From: Actinomucor elegans
Taxonomy: Eukaryota > Mucoromycota > Mucoromycetes > Mucorales > Mucoraceae
Reading direction: 5' to 3'
Length of the DNA stretch: 64,000 nt
NCBI GenBank assembly: GCA_026027325.1
Contig: JAMSLZ010000004.1
Coordinates: 1,302,001-1,366,000, forward strand
Below are positions 44,436 to 57,668 of the stretch, in pieces. The translations under genes were made by a program, and so were the position numbers. Position 1 is the stretch's first letter. Each line of letters starts with the position of its first letter. A model generated the notes under the pieces. That model made no database searches. It was not told where the DNA came from and saw only the letters and a list, made by a program, of their open reading frames with translations.

Positions 44436-44519
44436 CTCAGGAAATTTTGTCAAAAATAAAACAGTTCTGATAATGGATACTTTATTTATATCTTTAAGGC
44501 TTTTGTTTGTCGTATGCAC

Positions 44520-44984
44520 TTACGGGCTTAACAGTTCCATTAAAGGAAATGCCCAACAGTTGAGCGACACGAAGTTAGAAAATGCAAAAAAATTTGAGGA
44601 AGATAATGTTAACAGTATTATAGTCGCTAGACTTTTGCATCTTCAATTTTACGTCGTTCGGAAATCAACTTTTTACCCTCAAGAACAGCAGCTGATACAA
44701 AAGAGGGTTAAACAACTAGTACACTTCAGTGGACTTTCCAAAATTCGGAGGTAGCTATAATGGTTAAAAGAATAGTTGTATGGGAACGATTTGATGGAAC
44801 ATCAAAGAAGGAGAGTCCTAAGCGATGAATACTAGTAAATATTGCGCCATAGTTGGGCTTGGTCAAAGAAATTCATGGAGTATGTTTTAGGCGGTAGTTT
44901 TTGGAGGGCTGCTTACAATTGGGTCTGAAATAAAGGATACACAATATTACATTCTGTTTTGAAATACATGATATTACCTTTTTT

Positions 44985-45025
<41 letters not shown>

Positions 45026-45234
45026 CAATTTGATGGTATTAGTATTAAGGTGAACATTAGCTATTTATTTTATGTATTCATAAAAATTGAGTTGATATCG
45101 CTTAGTTGCGTGTCGAGACGTATCTATTGCAGTATTTGGTGTATAGCTTTCCATTGATGAGTTCAGTAAACTACTGTTTGAGGATTACAAGGTATTTTAG
45201 TGGGGAACTTATTTAATAGTGAAGGCTCAGGGCC
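44520..45234. other. Spacer with a 37-nt poly-T tract
   Basis: Contains T37 at 44989-45025. Upstream, a plus-strand reading frame ending at 44754 (LLHLQFYVVRKSTFYPQEQQ) continues with stops through LYGNDLMEHQRRR and may be decayed element sequence. No intact gene. Confidence 0.4.
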
Positions 45235-47170
45235 TTATTCGTGTGAAAGAAATGTAACTGAAAATGCATACACAAGGATTTGATACGATATTATTTGATC
45301 AGCTTGTATTTTTTTACAGGAACTCATTCGAGAATGACTACAAGGGAGCCAACCAAGTAGCCAAAATATGAGTTTATTTTGTTTCGTATTTGTCATTAGT
45401 ATCCTTAGGATTAGGGTCAATTAAGATATAGGTGGAATAGCCTGATAATAGTGCACACTTTGGTTGAGCTGGGTTGTGTTGGAGGTTTGCTTCAAGATAG
45501 TTAACCTTTATTCGGTTGAAACTTTTTTGTGGGAGGGAGTCATACATGGAAGGAGGTGTTTGACAGAGACTTATTTTCAAGGCCTGATTTTATTGTGAGC
45601 ATATCATCTGGTGAAATTAAAGACATCGGGTTAAATTTGGCTTGTAGTAAACTACTTTTTTTTGCATGGATGATAGCTTGAACAAACGTTTCATCTCTTT
45701 TGTAAAAGAGGTAGAAGAATCATCAATAATTTGATAAATATAGGTGCATTCAGTTACTCCCAGGAACTTACTTTGTGGAGCGGTGTATTTCACACATACT
45801 AAACCGTATTCCATTTGAGGCTTAGCCATCTTTTTGTAAAATCGCACTCAACGTAGACGGAACAAGCCTGTGGAATTTATATTTATTTTTGTTAGCAGAT
45901 ACATAGAAACATTCGCTTTTTGGATATTACTCTGTATGAGATCCATATTATGCAAGCCTGTAGCGTTAAAACGAGATATTCTGATCTGACCCATTATTGA
46001 GTGTTCATCAGGCTAACCTCTGAAAGAAGGATGCCGGGATTTCTAATGTTTGAGTCCCTAAAATATACCATAGAGCTGCTAGTGAGGTTCTCCTCTTTTG
46101 ATGAAAGCACCTAGTAACAGCGTATTTTACTGGGAATCTTTAAGTTTCTGCTCGCAAAGATGGTTATAAGCCATGTTTGTATGGCCTCTCTTAAACATAT
46201 TCTTATATGTTGAATTTCTTAATGTCTCTGGACAACAAAGATCTAATTTCTTCTTGAATTCGGCCTTGAATTTAGCTAAGTTACCTTGAAGCTTTTTCAC
46301 ATTATCATTGTGTACGAGAATAGCTATTATCTATGTTCTTATCCAGATAATGTATATCTAACATCTTGCTAGTGTTCACGTTCAATTTCCTGATAGGTTC
46401 TTAGCCGGTCTACTGGAATTCTAGTCTCAATTGACTCGTACAATTATTAGAAGCCGTGTGTCTCTGAAGGCGGTTGGAATGTTCCAGCAGTAGCCAACTA
46501 GTGTTCTACTTTCAGATAGATAGCTAAGGGAATTGCTAATTTTGGAGGGTTTAAGTAGTAGGGAAGGCTAGCCATTAGGCATCGTTAATTCTGATCTAGG
46601 TGTTGATTCTATTCTACGATGAGTCAGAAGAGACTGTGACTTAGGGATCGGTTCTTTGGAAAAGTGCCAAGTACTGGTATCTTTGGAAGAGAAACAGTAA
46701 CTAAGGATCAGTGTGAGTCGTCGAGAGGTTGGCTTTTAGCTGGTTATCTAAGGTAAAGGCCTGCTCGAGTTCGGATTTAAGATCCCTTTTTCTATAGCCA
46801 TTTCTGTTATTATTTGTTAAAGCTCGTGGATTTGCCTTTGCATGCTGTTTATAATAATTAAATATGTGTCTAGATTTGCTTTAGTAGTAGAGATTGAGTT
46901 TGTGGATCCAATGTCCATAAGATTGCTCATAAGAAGAGTTTGAAGGTCTTGATAAATATTATTAAATCTGAAGCAATGGCTTTATTACGTATCTAACATC
47001 GAAAAGGCTGCCCAAGAGGATCAATTTTATTAAATTGACAGTATATTTTCCTCCCCTATGGATGTCATACTGATTGTTTAGACATACAATTTCGTCCTTC
47101 TCTAGAGCTCGGCACTGCAGATCTGGTAGCCTTCTTTGATCTCGGGATGATATGTTGGGTTTTAGTTTGA
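45235..47170 (-). pseudogene. Decayed LINE-like retroelement remains (ORF1 C-terminus and endonuclease)
   Basis: Minus-strand reading, with many stops and frame changes, gives LDIHYLDKN (about 46340-46365), which resembles LEIHYPDQN of the intact LINE ORF1. Downstream follow SRFNATGLHNMDLIQ (about 45945-45990), PQMEYGLVCVKYTAP (about 45780-45820) and TPPSMYDSLPQ (about 45530-45565). These resemble the start, middle and later part of an APE-type LINE endonuclease. No reverse transcriptase was found between this and the poly-T tract at 45.0 kb (poly-A on this strand), so the relic is probably deleted internally. The family seems different from the intact LINE, because the endonuclease N-terminus reads FNATGLHN rather than LNCRSLTT. 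Confidence 0.45.
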
Positions 47171-48360
47171 TACTTGTTTAATTGCTTATATGCGTGAATG
47201 AGTTATTGAATATCTTTCTCAAACCAGCACAAAGTGTAGGGAAACGAAGAAAGGTTATATTTAGATATATATGAGAATATGTGTAAAAAAGCAGTGATTG
47301 TGCTATGAACAAGTACCAAATAATCGATTGAAGTTTCGTAAACTGACTTATCAAGTGGTCAAGTTTACTCTCCGTCTTTATTGGTTTATATACTTTATAA
47401 AAAAGGTCTCACTAGCTATCTAGCGATGGATTAAAACATGTTGAACTGAACGGTGGTTTTTTTGATATTGGCTTTAATCCATTTTTAATGAGAAAAAATA
47501 AATAAATTGTACATTAAAAGTGCTGTTTATATAAAATGGGATAGTATATCGAGTGGCATAGATATCGTTTTGTATTTTCTTAAATGCAGGGTAATTTATT
47601 TCTCACAAATCAATGCTTTTGGACTTTCAGAATATAGCTGCAACTTGGAAGCGTATATATATAAATAAAAAAACCAGCTGCAATCTTCAATTTGAAGAAT
47701 TTAAGTTGCCCATAAATTATATCATTAAAATACTGGAAAAAACAGCGTAGAGCCCGACAATAAATTATGGAAAAGTATTCTTGGCATCTTCTGTAAACTA
47801 TCAACCCAGCTTCATCATCTCTTGATTTCTTCTCGATAAATCCCGGCTAAATATCGTATTTGATTGATCATGTTCAAAATAAGCTTTTGAATCTATTAGA
47901 AGCCAGCCTAACAAGTATAAAGGTTATATTATGTTATTACCTATCGAAAACGCATAGTATAAGTAACATTTAATCCTACTATGTCTTTCTGATGATTGGC
48001 TAAAAAATGTCTCATACCGTTCTATTGGATTGACAGCTACATGTAATATAAAGGATGAAAGGCCAATCGTCCACGGTTTTTAGATCAAGTTATGTTTACT
48101 TATATGCTAGCTAACCTCAGGCTCTTGACCAATCATCTAGATATGCAGTGATTTCTATCATCTTGCTCCAAAGTACAAACAACAATCTGTCTATCTTGAT
48201 CAAGTATAAACCGATTTTTTTTGGTTGTGATCCAAGCAACAGACGAGCTTATTAAATGATATGGAACACAAACGACGTGGATTACTAATCAATGTTGCAA
48301 AATAAAATAAATATAAACTCTCTTTACACTTCCTTTCTTATCTATCATCCTGCTTAAGGA
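47171..48360. other. Spacer upstream of MFS gene
   Basis: No gene seen. The final 150 bp before the MFS ATG are AT-rich with TAAATATAAAC near 48307-48317, a possible TATA region. Confidence 0.45.
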
Positions 48361-50099
48361 ATGTCTACCAATAATGAACTAAATGGAAAATCAGTCATTC
48401 TTCTGACATTAAAGGAAAGGCTACTTAAATCTCCTACGGTAGCATGTATTGCAGGTGCTGGTATTCTTTGGGTCTCTTTTGGCATCCGACAGACATTTGG
48501 TGTCTTTTTGATCCCGATCACAAAAGATACAGGTTGGGATCGATCCACCTTTTCTATTGCTGCGGCTCTCTTACAACTTCTCTGGGGGTTCTCACAGCCG
48601 TTTTTGGTTTATTTGGCAGAACGCAAGGTAGGTTTTGGCAAAACAATCTTTGTATCCAGTATCTTCTATGCAGTCGGTTGCTTTTTACTGTATGCTGCGA
48701 ATCAATCTGCGGGTCTTTTCATATTTGGTATGGGTGTGATGATTGGTGTGAGCGCCGGTGGTAATTCATTTCCCAATGTGCTGGCCTCAATTGGTAGACG
48801 ATTCCCCCAAAATTCTAAATATCAAAGCATTGCGTTTGGCATTGTATCAAGTTTTGGTAGCTTTGGACAATGCTGCTTTTTGCCTATTGCTAGAGCCATG
48901 TTGACTTCTATTGGATGGAGAATGTCCGTTGTTGTGTTAGGTAAGAGAAATTGTGTGAGATCGTATGCGCGTGTGTGTGTTTTTTTTAAGTAGCACGCAA
49001 TTTATGTTAAATGTACGCAGCATAGTGATGCTGATTTGTAACTCATACTATACAGGTATTTTGATGGTGGCATTTTCTCCTCTATCTTATTTTTTGCAGA
49101 CAATTCCACCCACACCAGCATTGCCTGTTAGAGATATTAACAACGATAAGAAACATTCTTCTCATGACAAAGAAGAAAAGACGAATCAATCAATTGATCT
49201 TGAAGAAAACACTGTACAAGACAAAGATGAACTAAAAGATAGACCTTTCGAGGATATTTCTGCTCCAGATATTAAAACCGCACTGAAAGAAGCATTCACC
49301 AATCCTACCTTTATTTTTATCACGCTAGGCTTCACTGTATGTGGTTTCCACGTTGCATTCCTGTCCACTCATTTCCCTGCCTATCTTGTAAGTGGATTTG
49401 AATTTGCATGAGTATTATCTGTCATCTTAACTGTTTACTTGGAATTTTCAGCAAGATAATAATATTGACCCTAATCTAGCAGGTAAATTCAGATTGGAAT
49501 CAGTTCAGCTCAGTCTAATATAGTCTTTTATTTAAAAAGCGTGGACAATTTCGATCCTCGGGTTATGTTCTATGCTCGGCACCATTTTTACAGGATACCT
49601 CTCGTCATTTATTAGTCCTCGTCTTGTCTTGATCGGCATTTATGGCTTGCGCGCTGTCCTTATTGTTATTGTAACTTTTATCCCCATCTCTGTCACTACT
49701 GTTATGATATTTTCAATTTTCTTTGGTGTAAGCTCAACTATATTGAGTTGCATCGATCTATTCAATCTAATTTTATATTGGTAGTTCTTATGGCTGTCTA
49801 CCATTCCTCCAACAACCAAGTTCGTTGGACTTTGCTTTGGTCAGAAATACTTGGGCACATTGACTTCTATTACCTTTGTTGGACATCAAATTGGGTCATT
49901 TGTAGGAGCCTATATTGCTGGTATTATTTATGATAGGACAGGTGATTATCGTCGAATGTGGTATGCTTCCTTAGCAGTGGCTATTGTTGCTGTATTGGCA
50001 AACTTTTTTGCTGCTGTAGAACCAATGAATGAGAGAAGAATTAGATTAAGCAATGCAAAACTTTTGAAACAAAATATTAATGATACCAATAATGAATAA
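48361..50099 (+). CDS. MFS transporter, monocarboxylate/oxalate-formate-antiporter-like
   Basis: Five exons (48361-48940, 49056-49387, 49452-49482, 49540-49727, 49785-50099) join in frame to 481 residues. About twelve hydrophobic spans are visible: six before a polar central loop (roughly 220-270, Lys/Asp/Glu-rich) and six after. Spans and motifs include ILWVSFGIRQTFGVFLIPI, the loop GWDRSTFSIAAALLQLLWG, FIFGMGVMIGVSAGG, and the late motif FLWLSTIPPTTKFVG followed by GTLTSITFVGHQIGSFVGAYIAG. The last motif is typical of a bacterial-type MFS subgroup of MCT/OFA-like carriers. Likely a plasma-membrane carrier of small organic acids; the substrate is not decidable. Exon 3 is 31 nt. Introns show it is well settled in the fungal genome even if its ancestry is bacterial. 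Confidence 0.85.
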
Positions 50100-51656
50100 A
50101 TGGCAGTATAAGAGCAGTCAAAATTTAAATAGTTGTAATAGTTGTGGATAATTCTAAATAAATTGAAGCCGCTCTTTGTTTAGGCTTTTTTTTTTGAGCA
50201 TGTAGATTATTGTTCTCAGATATAATGCTACATAACATCATGTAACAGGCTTTCAGTTTGAGAAACAAAGCTTTAGTGAATCCCTCGGTCTCATTCACAT
50301 ATGCTCTTTCCTTTACTAAATAGTTTAATCGAGTAACAACAGTTCATTTCACGCAACAAACAATACTCATACTATATGTGATTTTTAATTGGGATTCTTG
50401 ATAAAATCGTATTATTAGGTTTTGCTACTTGTTCGTTTGAGTAAATTAAATGATCCAGCTATTGAAGGGGTATTATTTCCTAGTTCGAGAAAGAACAAAC
50501 TATTAGGGATACCATCCAATTACTGCTTAGTTAATCGCAAGGCACGGTTTTGAAACAGTTAAATGTCTTGAGAGGTCGTTGTATACAACACACCATATTA
50601 TTCAATTCAACTGCTAAAGAATTGCCATTTCATTTGTTGCATAATTTTCTCAAATATGGAAAACCTGAATAAGAATCAGAGATTAGTACTCAATAGATCG
50701 GTGAAAGCCTTCTTTAATAATGCAGATAATCGAGACGATAAATATGAAGATGATTCCATGACTGAAGAAAACTGAGGGATATTATCGAAGAACATTATTG
50801 ATTTGCCATCAAAGGCTTTTCTGGTTTAAATAGAGACTGCACTCGATTTTCAATCTTTCCTAACAGAGTGTAGGCTAATATACTGGTCTCATCTATAATT
50901 GTGGTTTTATATAAAGTAATGTTACAAATGTTAATTGAAGAGGGAGAAGAGAGGAAGAGGAAAAGAACTGTGTATTGAAGGCTTCGATTGATATGATGGC
51001 GCCATTTCATAATTCAATCGACGCAACTTTTTGTAGACAAGAACCACTAAAAATATGGACAAGTACTGCTAAAATATAAGCTAATCATTCAATTGGCAAG
51101 TGGTTATAGAAAGGGTTTTTACCACAGTACAATCACAAAAACTTATCTGAAGCAAGCATGTGTCGAGGAACATCAATAGTTTTTAAGTCGGCTATAGAAA
51201 CGCATGTGCTTGAAAAATGGACTTTGACAACTATTCATTGTCATTATGTGTATTGGATGAGGATATATGCTGAAAATATGAATGGGAAGCAAGGATGCTT
51301 ACATCCTTTAATCATCACTTGATTGTTTCTAATAGTTCATTAGCGATAGGAAGTATACGTGTAAAATGTTACACGATGTTCTTTCATTAAATAAATTGTC
51401 TTATTTATACGTCAATGTGGGTATATATAAGTGTCCTGAAAATACACCGATAATAATTGATGTATCATTGCGGGAATTACAAGTAACGGATTGAGTAAGC
51501 AAGTTGGGTGTGTTTATTTAAAGTGATGGTTATATAGTATATATGTCAGTATAAAAACTAGTTGTATATGATGAATATTAGTATGATACAATAAGGGAAA
51601 CTTCCGTTATATAATAGGTCGATATTTTGTATGGAGAAAAGGAAAGGAAACTAGGC
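50100..51656. other. Convergent spacer, gene-free
   Basis: Nothing convincing. A 39-codon frame at 50656-50775 (MENLNKNQRLVLN) is probably chance. Confidence 0.5.
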
Positions 51657-51952
51657 CTAATACTTCATAATAATATAGATAGCGTGAACTATATAGTAGG
51701 AAGATGTTATCAGTTTTTACGTTTTTTTATTATTATTATTCGTTATAATGATGCTTACCGATACCGGGAATGTAACCAAGACAAGTCAATGCAATATTGA
51801 TTAAAAGGTCACAATGACAGCCTCTTTCGAAAAAGACGCCAAGAGGAGGAAGAACGATAGCTACTCTATAGTAAGTACCATGTATCATAAACTATCAACT
51901 TAATCAACTTACCAAAGAAGAATTTACAGATATCAGAGCAAGTGAGAGCCAT
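51657..51952 (-). CDS. PMP3: Plasma membrane proteolipid 3 (PMP3/UPF0057)
   Basis: A small three-exon gene (51952-51913, 51863-51759, 51688-51657) that joins in frame to 58 residues. It starts MALTCSDICKFFF, continues VAIVLPPLGVFFERGC and INIALTCLGYIPGI, and ends VHAIYIIMKY. This is the full PMP3 pattern: two short membrane spans around the ERGC turn. In yeast PMP3 sets plasma-membrane potential and salt sensitivity. Length is typical (52-58 residues). Intron 1 uses the second of two adjacent AGs (ATAGAG|TAGCT). The gene lies 168 bp downstream of the SKI3 stop on the same strand, so its promoter is confined to that gap. Confidence 0.93.
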
Positions 51953-52120
51953 TGTGTTGAATATAAAAGTAAAGAAAAACTGAAATGCTCCGGTAACTTG
52001 CTTTTATTTATATATAAAAAAAAGACGTAGTACAGAAGCGTCATAAGTTTATTTAAAATACAGTAAAACAATAGAAAAACTATGACAGCATGTACCAAGA
52101 CTTATTTGAAACTCAAAAAA

Positions 52121-55100
52121 TTATAGGGCTTTCCAAGCGCTTAATCGCCAAGGGGCCATCATGACTGCCCTTTGCGCATATTTCTTGGATTTTTCCGTGT
52201 CTTGTTCGGCAAGTGCAGCGTATTCATAGGCTTCAGATTGAGAGTTGGCTGTATGCGATTTTTTAGATACAACAAGGCTACTTTGACTAATGATCTTCTG
52301 ACTCTTATGATTCATATTGACTGTTTGAATGCTTAAACGGGCCCAAACGGATGCTAGCCAAGGTGTTTGGTGCACGCTCTTAATCAAGGCACGCGTAGCA
52401 CCAATCTTATCCTCCTATAGAAGCCAGGTTATACGTCATTTCTATATGTTTCATATCACATGTTACTCTAGTTACTTACCTTGAGTTCATAAAACTTGCT
52501 AAATAACCACGAGATGGACTGTTCTTTGTCCGATTTATCTAAATTCTAGCGTTAGTTATGTAGTCATTCAACGATCAAAAAAGTACATTACATGCAATAT
52601 CAACTGATACTTTGGCTAATTCTTGTAAAGCTGCTCCAGTCAGTGTTTCATCATCTTGAAGCATGCCCATAACGCACAATGAAAAAATAGCTGGTAGATA
52701 ATTGGGATTATCGGTGATACTATTAATAAGTCCCCATTAGAAATTCCATTTTCCTATTTTCCCAGTTCCTTTTTACCTAGAAAACAATTGATCTTTGGCT
52801 ACTGATCTTTGTTCATCACCTCCTAACGCCCATAGCACCTTACTTAAAAGTACAATAACATCTTGACGTAAAGAAATATCGTTCTGTGTTGCATCCAAAG
52901 CCAATTCAAACATAGAAAGCGATTCGGATAGTTTATCCATAAAGTAATAAGCAATACCTGCATTCAACTGCGCATACACACTTGAAGCATTTGTCACTGT
53001 AGCAATTGCACCTTCAAAATCACCACTAGCACACAGAGTACGCCCTAAATTGGCATGGATTTTAGCAAGCCTTATTTGACCTTCTTCTTCGGTTAACTTG
53101 GCATCCTCTATTTGAGCCTCCACTGCCAAGATAGCAGAAGCAAAAGCCTCAGCTGCTCTACCATATTGACCCAGCCTTTCTAATAATAAACCCATCAAAT
53201 TTAACGCCAAGGCATCGTTCAGCTTCTTCTCAGCTAATTTTTCCAAAGCAAACACAGGCATAATAGCTGCTGTGTTACTTTGAATTTGGCCAGATGTTAG
53301 CCCTTGATACACTGTACTGGCATAGCCATAGTTAGCATCCATAGCAGATCCATTACTCGAGTTAAAGGCATGTTCAAAGATAGTTACTGCATCGGATCCC
53401 CATAATGATGCTACGTACGCTTGACCTACCCAGGCAGAGATCCATTCAGGATCAAGCGAATGAGCCATTTCAAAGGCTTGATTCGCTAGTTCATAATCTT
53501 TTAATGAAAGACACAAGAACCCATAATTGGTCCAAGGAATAGGGCTGCGATTGTTATATTCCATAGCTTTTACAAACGCATATTGAGCTAATTTGGGCAT
53601 TTCCCCTACTGTCATGGCAATCACACCCAAACTATTCCAATGCACATATTGAGCTGGTTCCAATTTCAAAGCCACCTTGGCACATTGAATAGCTGTTGAT
53701 GCTTCATCTGTATTACCGTTCAAACAGATATGGTAATATACCAACGCCAAATCGTGCCAAAAAGCAGGTGCAATCGCAGGATGATTCTTGCATAATACAA
53801 TAGCTTGCTTGTAAGCATTCGCAGCACAAGATAAAATCACATCCAGAGCTGGCTTGGCTGGTAAACTGAAATCACTGTCCATGTTTTGTAACGCCAAAAA
53901 CTCTTGAATCCAATGACTTGTCGTATCTGTCTCAAATTTGAGACGATCATGCACATCAGGCAAGGCTTGCTGCATGACTTGCTGCAATACTGAATAAGCA
54001 CAGTTGTTCAAATAGCTAGGTATATGACGATAAAAGGCACAAGCATCACCGATCAATTTCCAAAGCATAATGATCGAAGTATCTTGCTCAAGGCCTAAAA
54101 GAGCTATGGCGAATACTTTATTGCAGCCATCAGAGGCGCGACCGAAAAAACCGGCTTGGAAATCTTCCTTGGCATGCTCTAAATAGGTTTCAGCCAAACC
54201 TACCAAAGCTGGGATATAGTTAAGTTTGCCTTGCTGCTCTGCAAGTTTGAGTGTGTGTTGAAAGCCAGCAATAGCATCGTCCAAGTGGCCTACTTTTTGC
54301 TGTGCATAAGCTTGTTCGTTGTGTGCGTGAATCGATGTTGGGTCGAGTTGGGTAGCGCGACCAAATGCTTTGAGTGCAGCGATGAAACGGCCAGCGCGAG
54401 AGTAGGCTACAGCCAATCCTTCCCAACACTTCACATCACTGGTATCGGCGCGTAAAGCTTTCTGAAAACAAATAATAGCCTCATTATATGAACGAGTATT
54501 CTATACAGTAATTGTTAATGACAAATCCTGCTTTTTGTGTCAGACTGCTTTTTTTTTTACCATGTTGGCAAAACCCATACGCTTCCAGGCCCATCCTGTC
54601 TTCGGGCATGATTCTGAGACTTGACGGAAAATGGCTTCTGCTTCCTCCACATTACCTTCTGTAATGAAACAATCAGACAAACAAAGAGCTGCATCAGTAT
54701 CCAAAGGATCAAGAAAATACGCTTTCTGATAGCACTTTTTAGCACGACTACTGTCCTTTTTGATATCGCGATAATAATGGCCCAGAAAAGTAAAACCACT
54801 AGCAAAGTAAGGATCCAATTTGACAGCCTGCATGAAATGCTTGAATGCATTTGCAGCGTCTTCAAGAACATGAGTTTCCAGTAATTCGAGTTGTTTTTTT
54901 GTTATGATATACCTTCCATAGACCAATAGATACGACCAAGGCGGTAGTAATAGTCGGCTACATCTTCACCAGCAACCTCAAGTGCTTTTGTCATGTATGC
55001 AATTGCTTTTTCATAGTCTTTTTTTTCGCAATAAATCCAACCTATTTCGGCAATTGAACTGTGATTCTTTTGATCTAACTTTTGTACTTGTTCAAAGTTC

Positions 55101-56710
55101 TGCAACGCTTCATTGAGTCGTTTTTCGTCAATCAAGATCAAGCCTGCACCTTCCAATGCGTGTGTGTTTTCTGGATGATGCTGAAGAACGGACTTGTATA
55201 AAGCCATCGCATCCATATGATACTTTTTATCTAATAATCGATAACAATGCGCCATACAAATCTCTAATGAAAGCAATACACTGAAATGAAGTGAGCTTTT
55301 AGTATACCAGAAAAAAAATGGATAGCCTTACTTGTTTAATGAAACACCCGTTTCAACTTTGGCCTTTTTTACTAAATCTTTTCCGCGCGTTGCATATTCC
55401 AATCCAGTTTCGTATTCTTTGGATTCAAAATAGATCCAGCAAAGGCATTGATAACCAAATAAGCTGTTGGGAAATTCGTCTAAACCTTCACTGAATAAGT
55501 CAAATGCTTGATCTATATCGCCCTCTTTACTGAGTTTATATCCTCTTCCTAGTTTCGATAATCCATGATCTGGGAACCTTTTGATCAAATCCTCAAATAA
55601 ATCCCAATCGTATTTTTCTATTGAATAATGAAGCTTAGCCTATGCTATAGAATTGTGTTCTGCAAATATATTTACCTGGCGAATCGACATCGGCAGATTC
55701 TATTAAAAGTTGTAATGGTAATGAATCTTCTGTATTCACTAACTCTTTTGCCAAGCTCATTACTTTCTCATACAACTAAATTCATTTAGTTAACTTGCTA
55801 TATAATATATATGCATCGCATTGAATAGATTTACCTTTGCTTTATCTTTACTTCCCAACAATCGCTTTGAGTAGAAATGCAACAATTTCAACTTCCAAAT
55901 CTGCTGTTGTTCTTTATCCTCCTCGGGTACTAGAGCCAACACATTCTCATACATAGTGCCTAGCTTGGATACACCATATACATCTGCTTCCACGCCAGCC
56001 AATACTTGAGCTGGTGTACCTGCGCTCACTCTAAATCGTCGGGATGCAACTTCACTCTCGATCTTTTGGTTTTGTTCTTTCTCCATTTTACTAATAATCA
56101 AGTTCCAAATGTCAATTTGAGAAGGCAAGTCAGGTTGATCCTTAATGAGGTGGTAATGAGGACTCATGGGTAGAAATTCTTTTAATGTCTCGAGGTATTT
56201 CTCGTCATTGTTTTGTTTCTTGTACATTTGCAAGAGTTTTTTCCAGTAATCGGCCAATTTAGCCCCATCGCCACTGTGTTTTGTTTCGCAAGTTGTCAAT
56301 ATTCATATACTATCACCTTATAAAGTTTAATAATACCTTTCAATCATTCGAGGTATCAACTTTTGAATCGTCTTTGCAAGCGCTTCTTGCTTGTTTCTCT
56401 TTTCGTAAAAATTGACCAGACCTTGCCAACCAAGCATGTTGTCTGTATTGATTTCGATAGCTCGTTGATAAGCTTCTTCTGCTTCTTGATCGTTTTCAAG
56501 GCCTGTGTAAGCTACACCTAAAAACACCCAACTAAAAGAAACATATCAATTCAATGCGACTCTAAAATAGCCGGTAAACACATAGATACGTTACGCGTTA
56601 TAATTTTCGCCTTCCCATAATAAGACTCTTTTACAGGCCTTGACGGCTTCCCCAAACTCTTTTTTGCCGATCGCTTCTCGAGCAGCCTTCAAATCTGCTT
56701 TCGAATTCAT
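52121..56710 (-). CDS. SKI3: Superkiller complex scaffold SKI3 (TTC37 family), TPR protein
   Basis: A long multi-exon gene; the exons seen on the minus strand add up to roughly 1,300 residues. The N-terminus reads MNSKADLKAAREAIGKKEFGEAVKACKRVL, then WVFLGVAYTGL after a GTAACG...TTTTAG intron. TPR units run to the end, for example EEAYQRAIEINTDNMLGWQG, ALQNFEQVQKLDQKNHSSIA, HFMQAVKLDPYFASGFTFLG, KAFGRATQLDPTSIHAHNE and QAFEMAHSLDPEWISAWVG. The protein ends MMAPWRLSAWKAL. Length, TPR content and the N-terminus match SKI3/TTC37, which holds SKI2 and SKI8 in the complex that feeds RNA to the cytoplasmic exosome for 3'-5' decay. The start is 348 bp from the divergent TMX1-like gene. Not every exon border was fixed. 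Confidence 0.85.
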
Positions 56711-57057
56711 AATAGCGTAAAGTGAAAACCCACTACGTTTTACTTTTGAGTCCACTCTCTTTTTTTTTCAAGCCTTTTTTTGGTACTCAGTTAGAACCAA
56801 AGACACCAATTTTTTCTCTCTCTTATTATTAGGCCTTGAAAGCGTATATATGAAGCAGTCTTCTATTGGTTTATCTGTAGTATATCATTAGATTGCATTT
56901 GAGATATTGTGGGTGAAATTCCTGTTCATTTTGTCTTTATAATAGCTGAATACTACTGGTATGTTGGCGTTACACAATCTACGTAGCGTGGACTATCAAT
57001 AGACTGATTAAATTGACACGATTTTTAGCTTTTTATATTCTAACTGATCAACGCGGC
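56711..57057. promoter_or_regulatory. Divergent promoter region (SKI3 / TMX1-like)
   Basis: A 347-bp gap between two opposite ATGs; it must carry both promoters. It has T-rich and CT-rich tracts near 56757-56825. No defined element is recognised. Confidence 0.45.
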
Positions 57058-57621
57058 ATGAAGTACCTCGGTTTATTATTATCCATAGCTTTTGCATTGT
57101 TTACGTTATGTAAAGCTACAGTGATTCAAATTACTGATGAAAACTTTACAGATCTTGTTGGAAAAAACGATGAATGGCTTCTGGATTTGTAAAATATATA
57201 TATACCTTTAATGATTCTTGAACATGATTCTAATCATCATATATATGTATATAGCTATGCTGACTGGTGTGGATACTGTAAACGTCTTGAACCCAAGTTT
57301 TATGCTGCGGATCGTCTTTTAGCCAAAAGCACACACAGCCATGTCAAGTTGGGCAAGATCAATGTCGAAACCAATCCCGGTCTGGCTGCTCGTTTCTTTA
57401 TCTCACGTTTACCTACCATTGTACATATCAAAGATCATGAAGGTACGTATGAAATGAACTATATTAATATATGTGCTAAAGTTTGTCATAGTTCGCCAAC
57501 TGAAGCCTACGCAAAAGGAAAATGATATTATCTCGTTTGTTACAATGGAAGAGTGGCGACAAGTTGAACCCAAATCTGGATTAATTTCGCCCTTTAGTTT
57601 ATTGTAAGTGATAAAACAGCC

Positions 57622-57668
<47 letters not shown>

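Noticed and set aside
44395..44754. 119-codon plus-strand frame overlapping the F-box start
   Set aside because: Its first part is antisense to the F-box gene; the rest continues past stops with similar composition and may be relic element DNA, not a gene.
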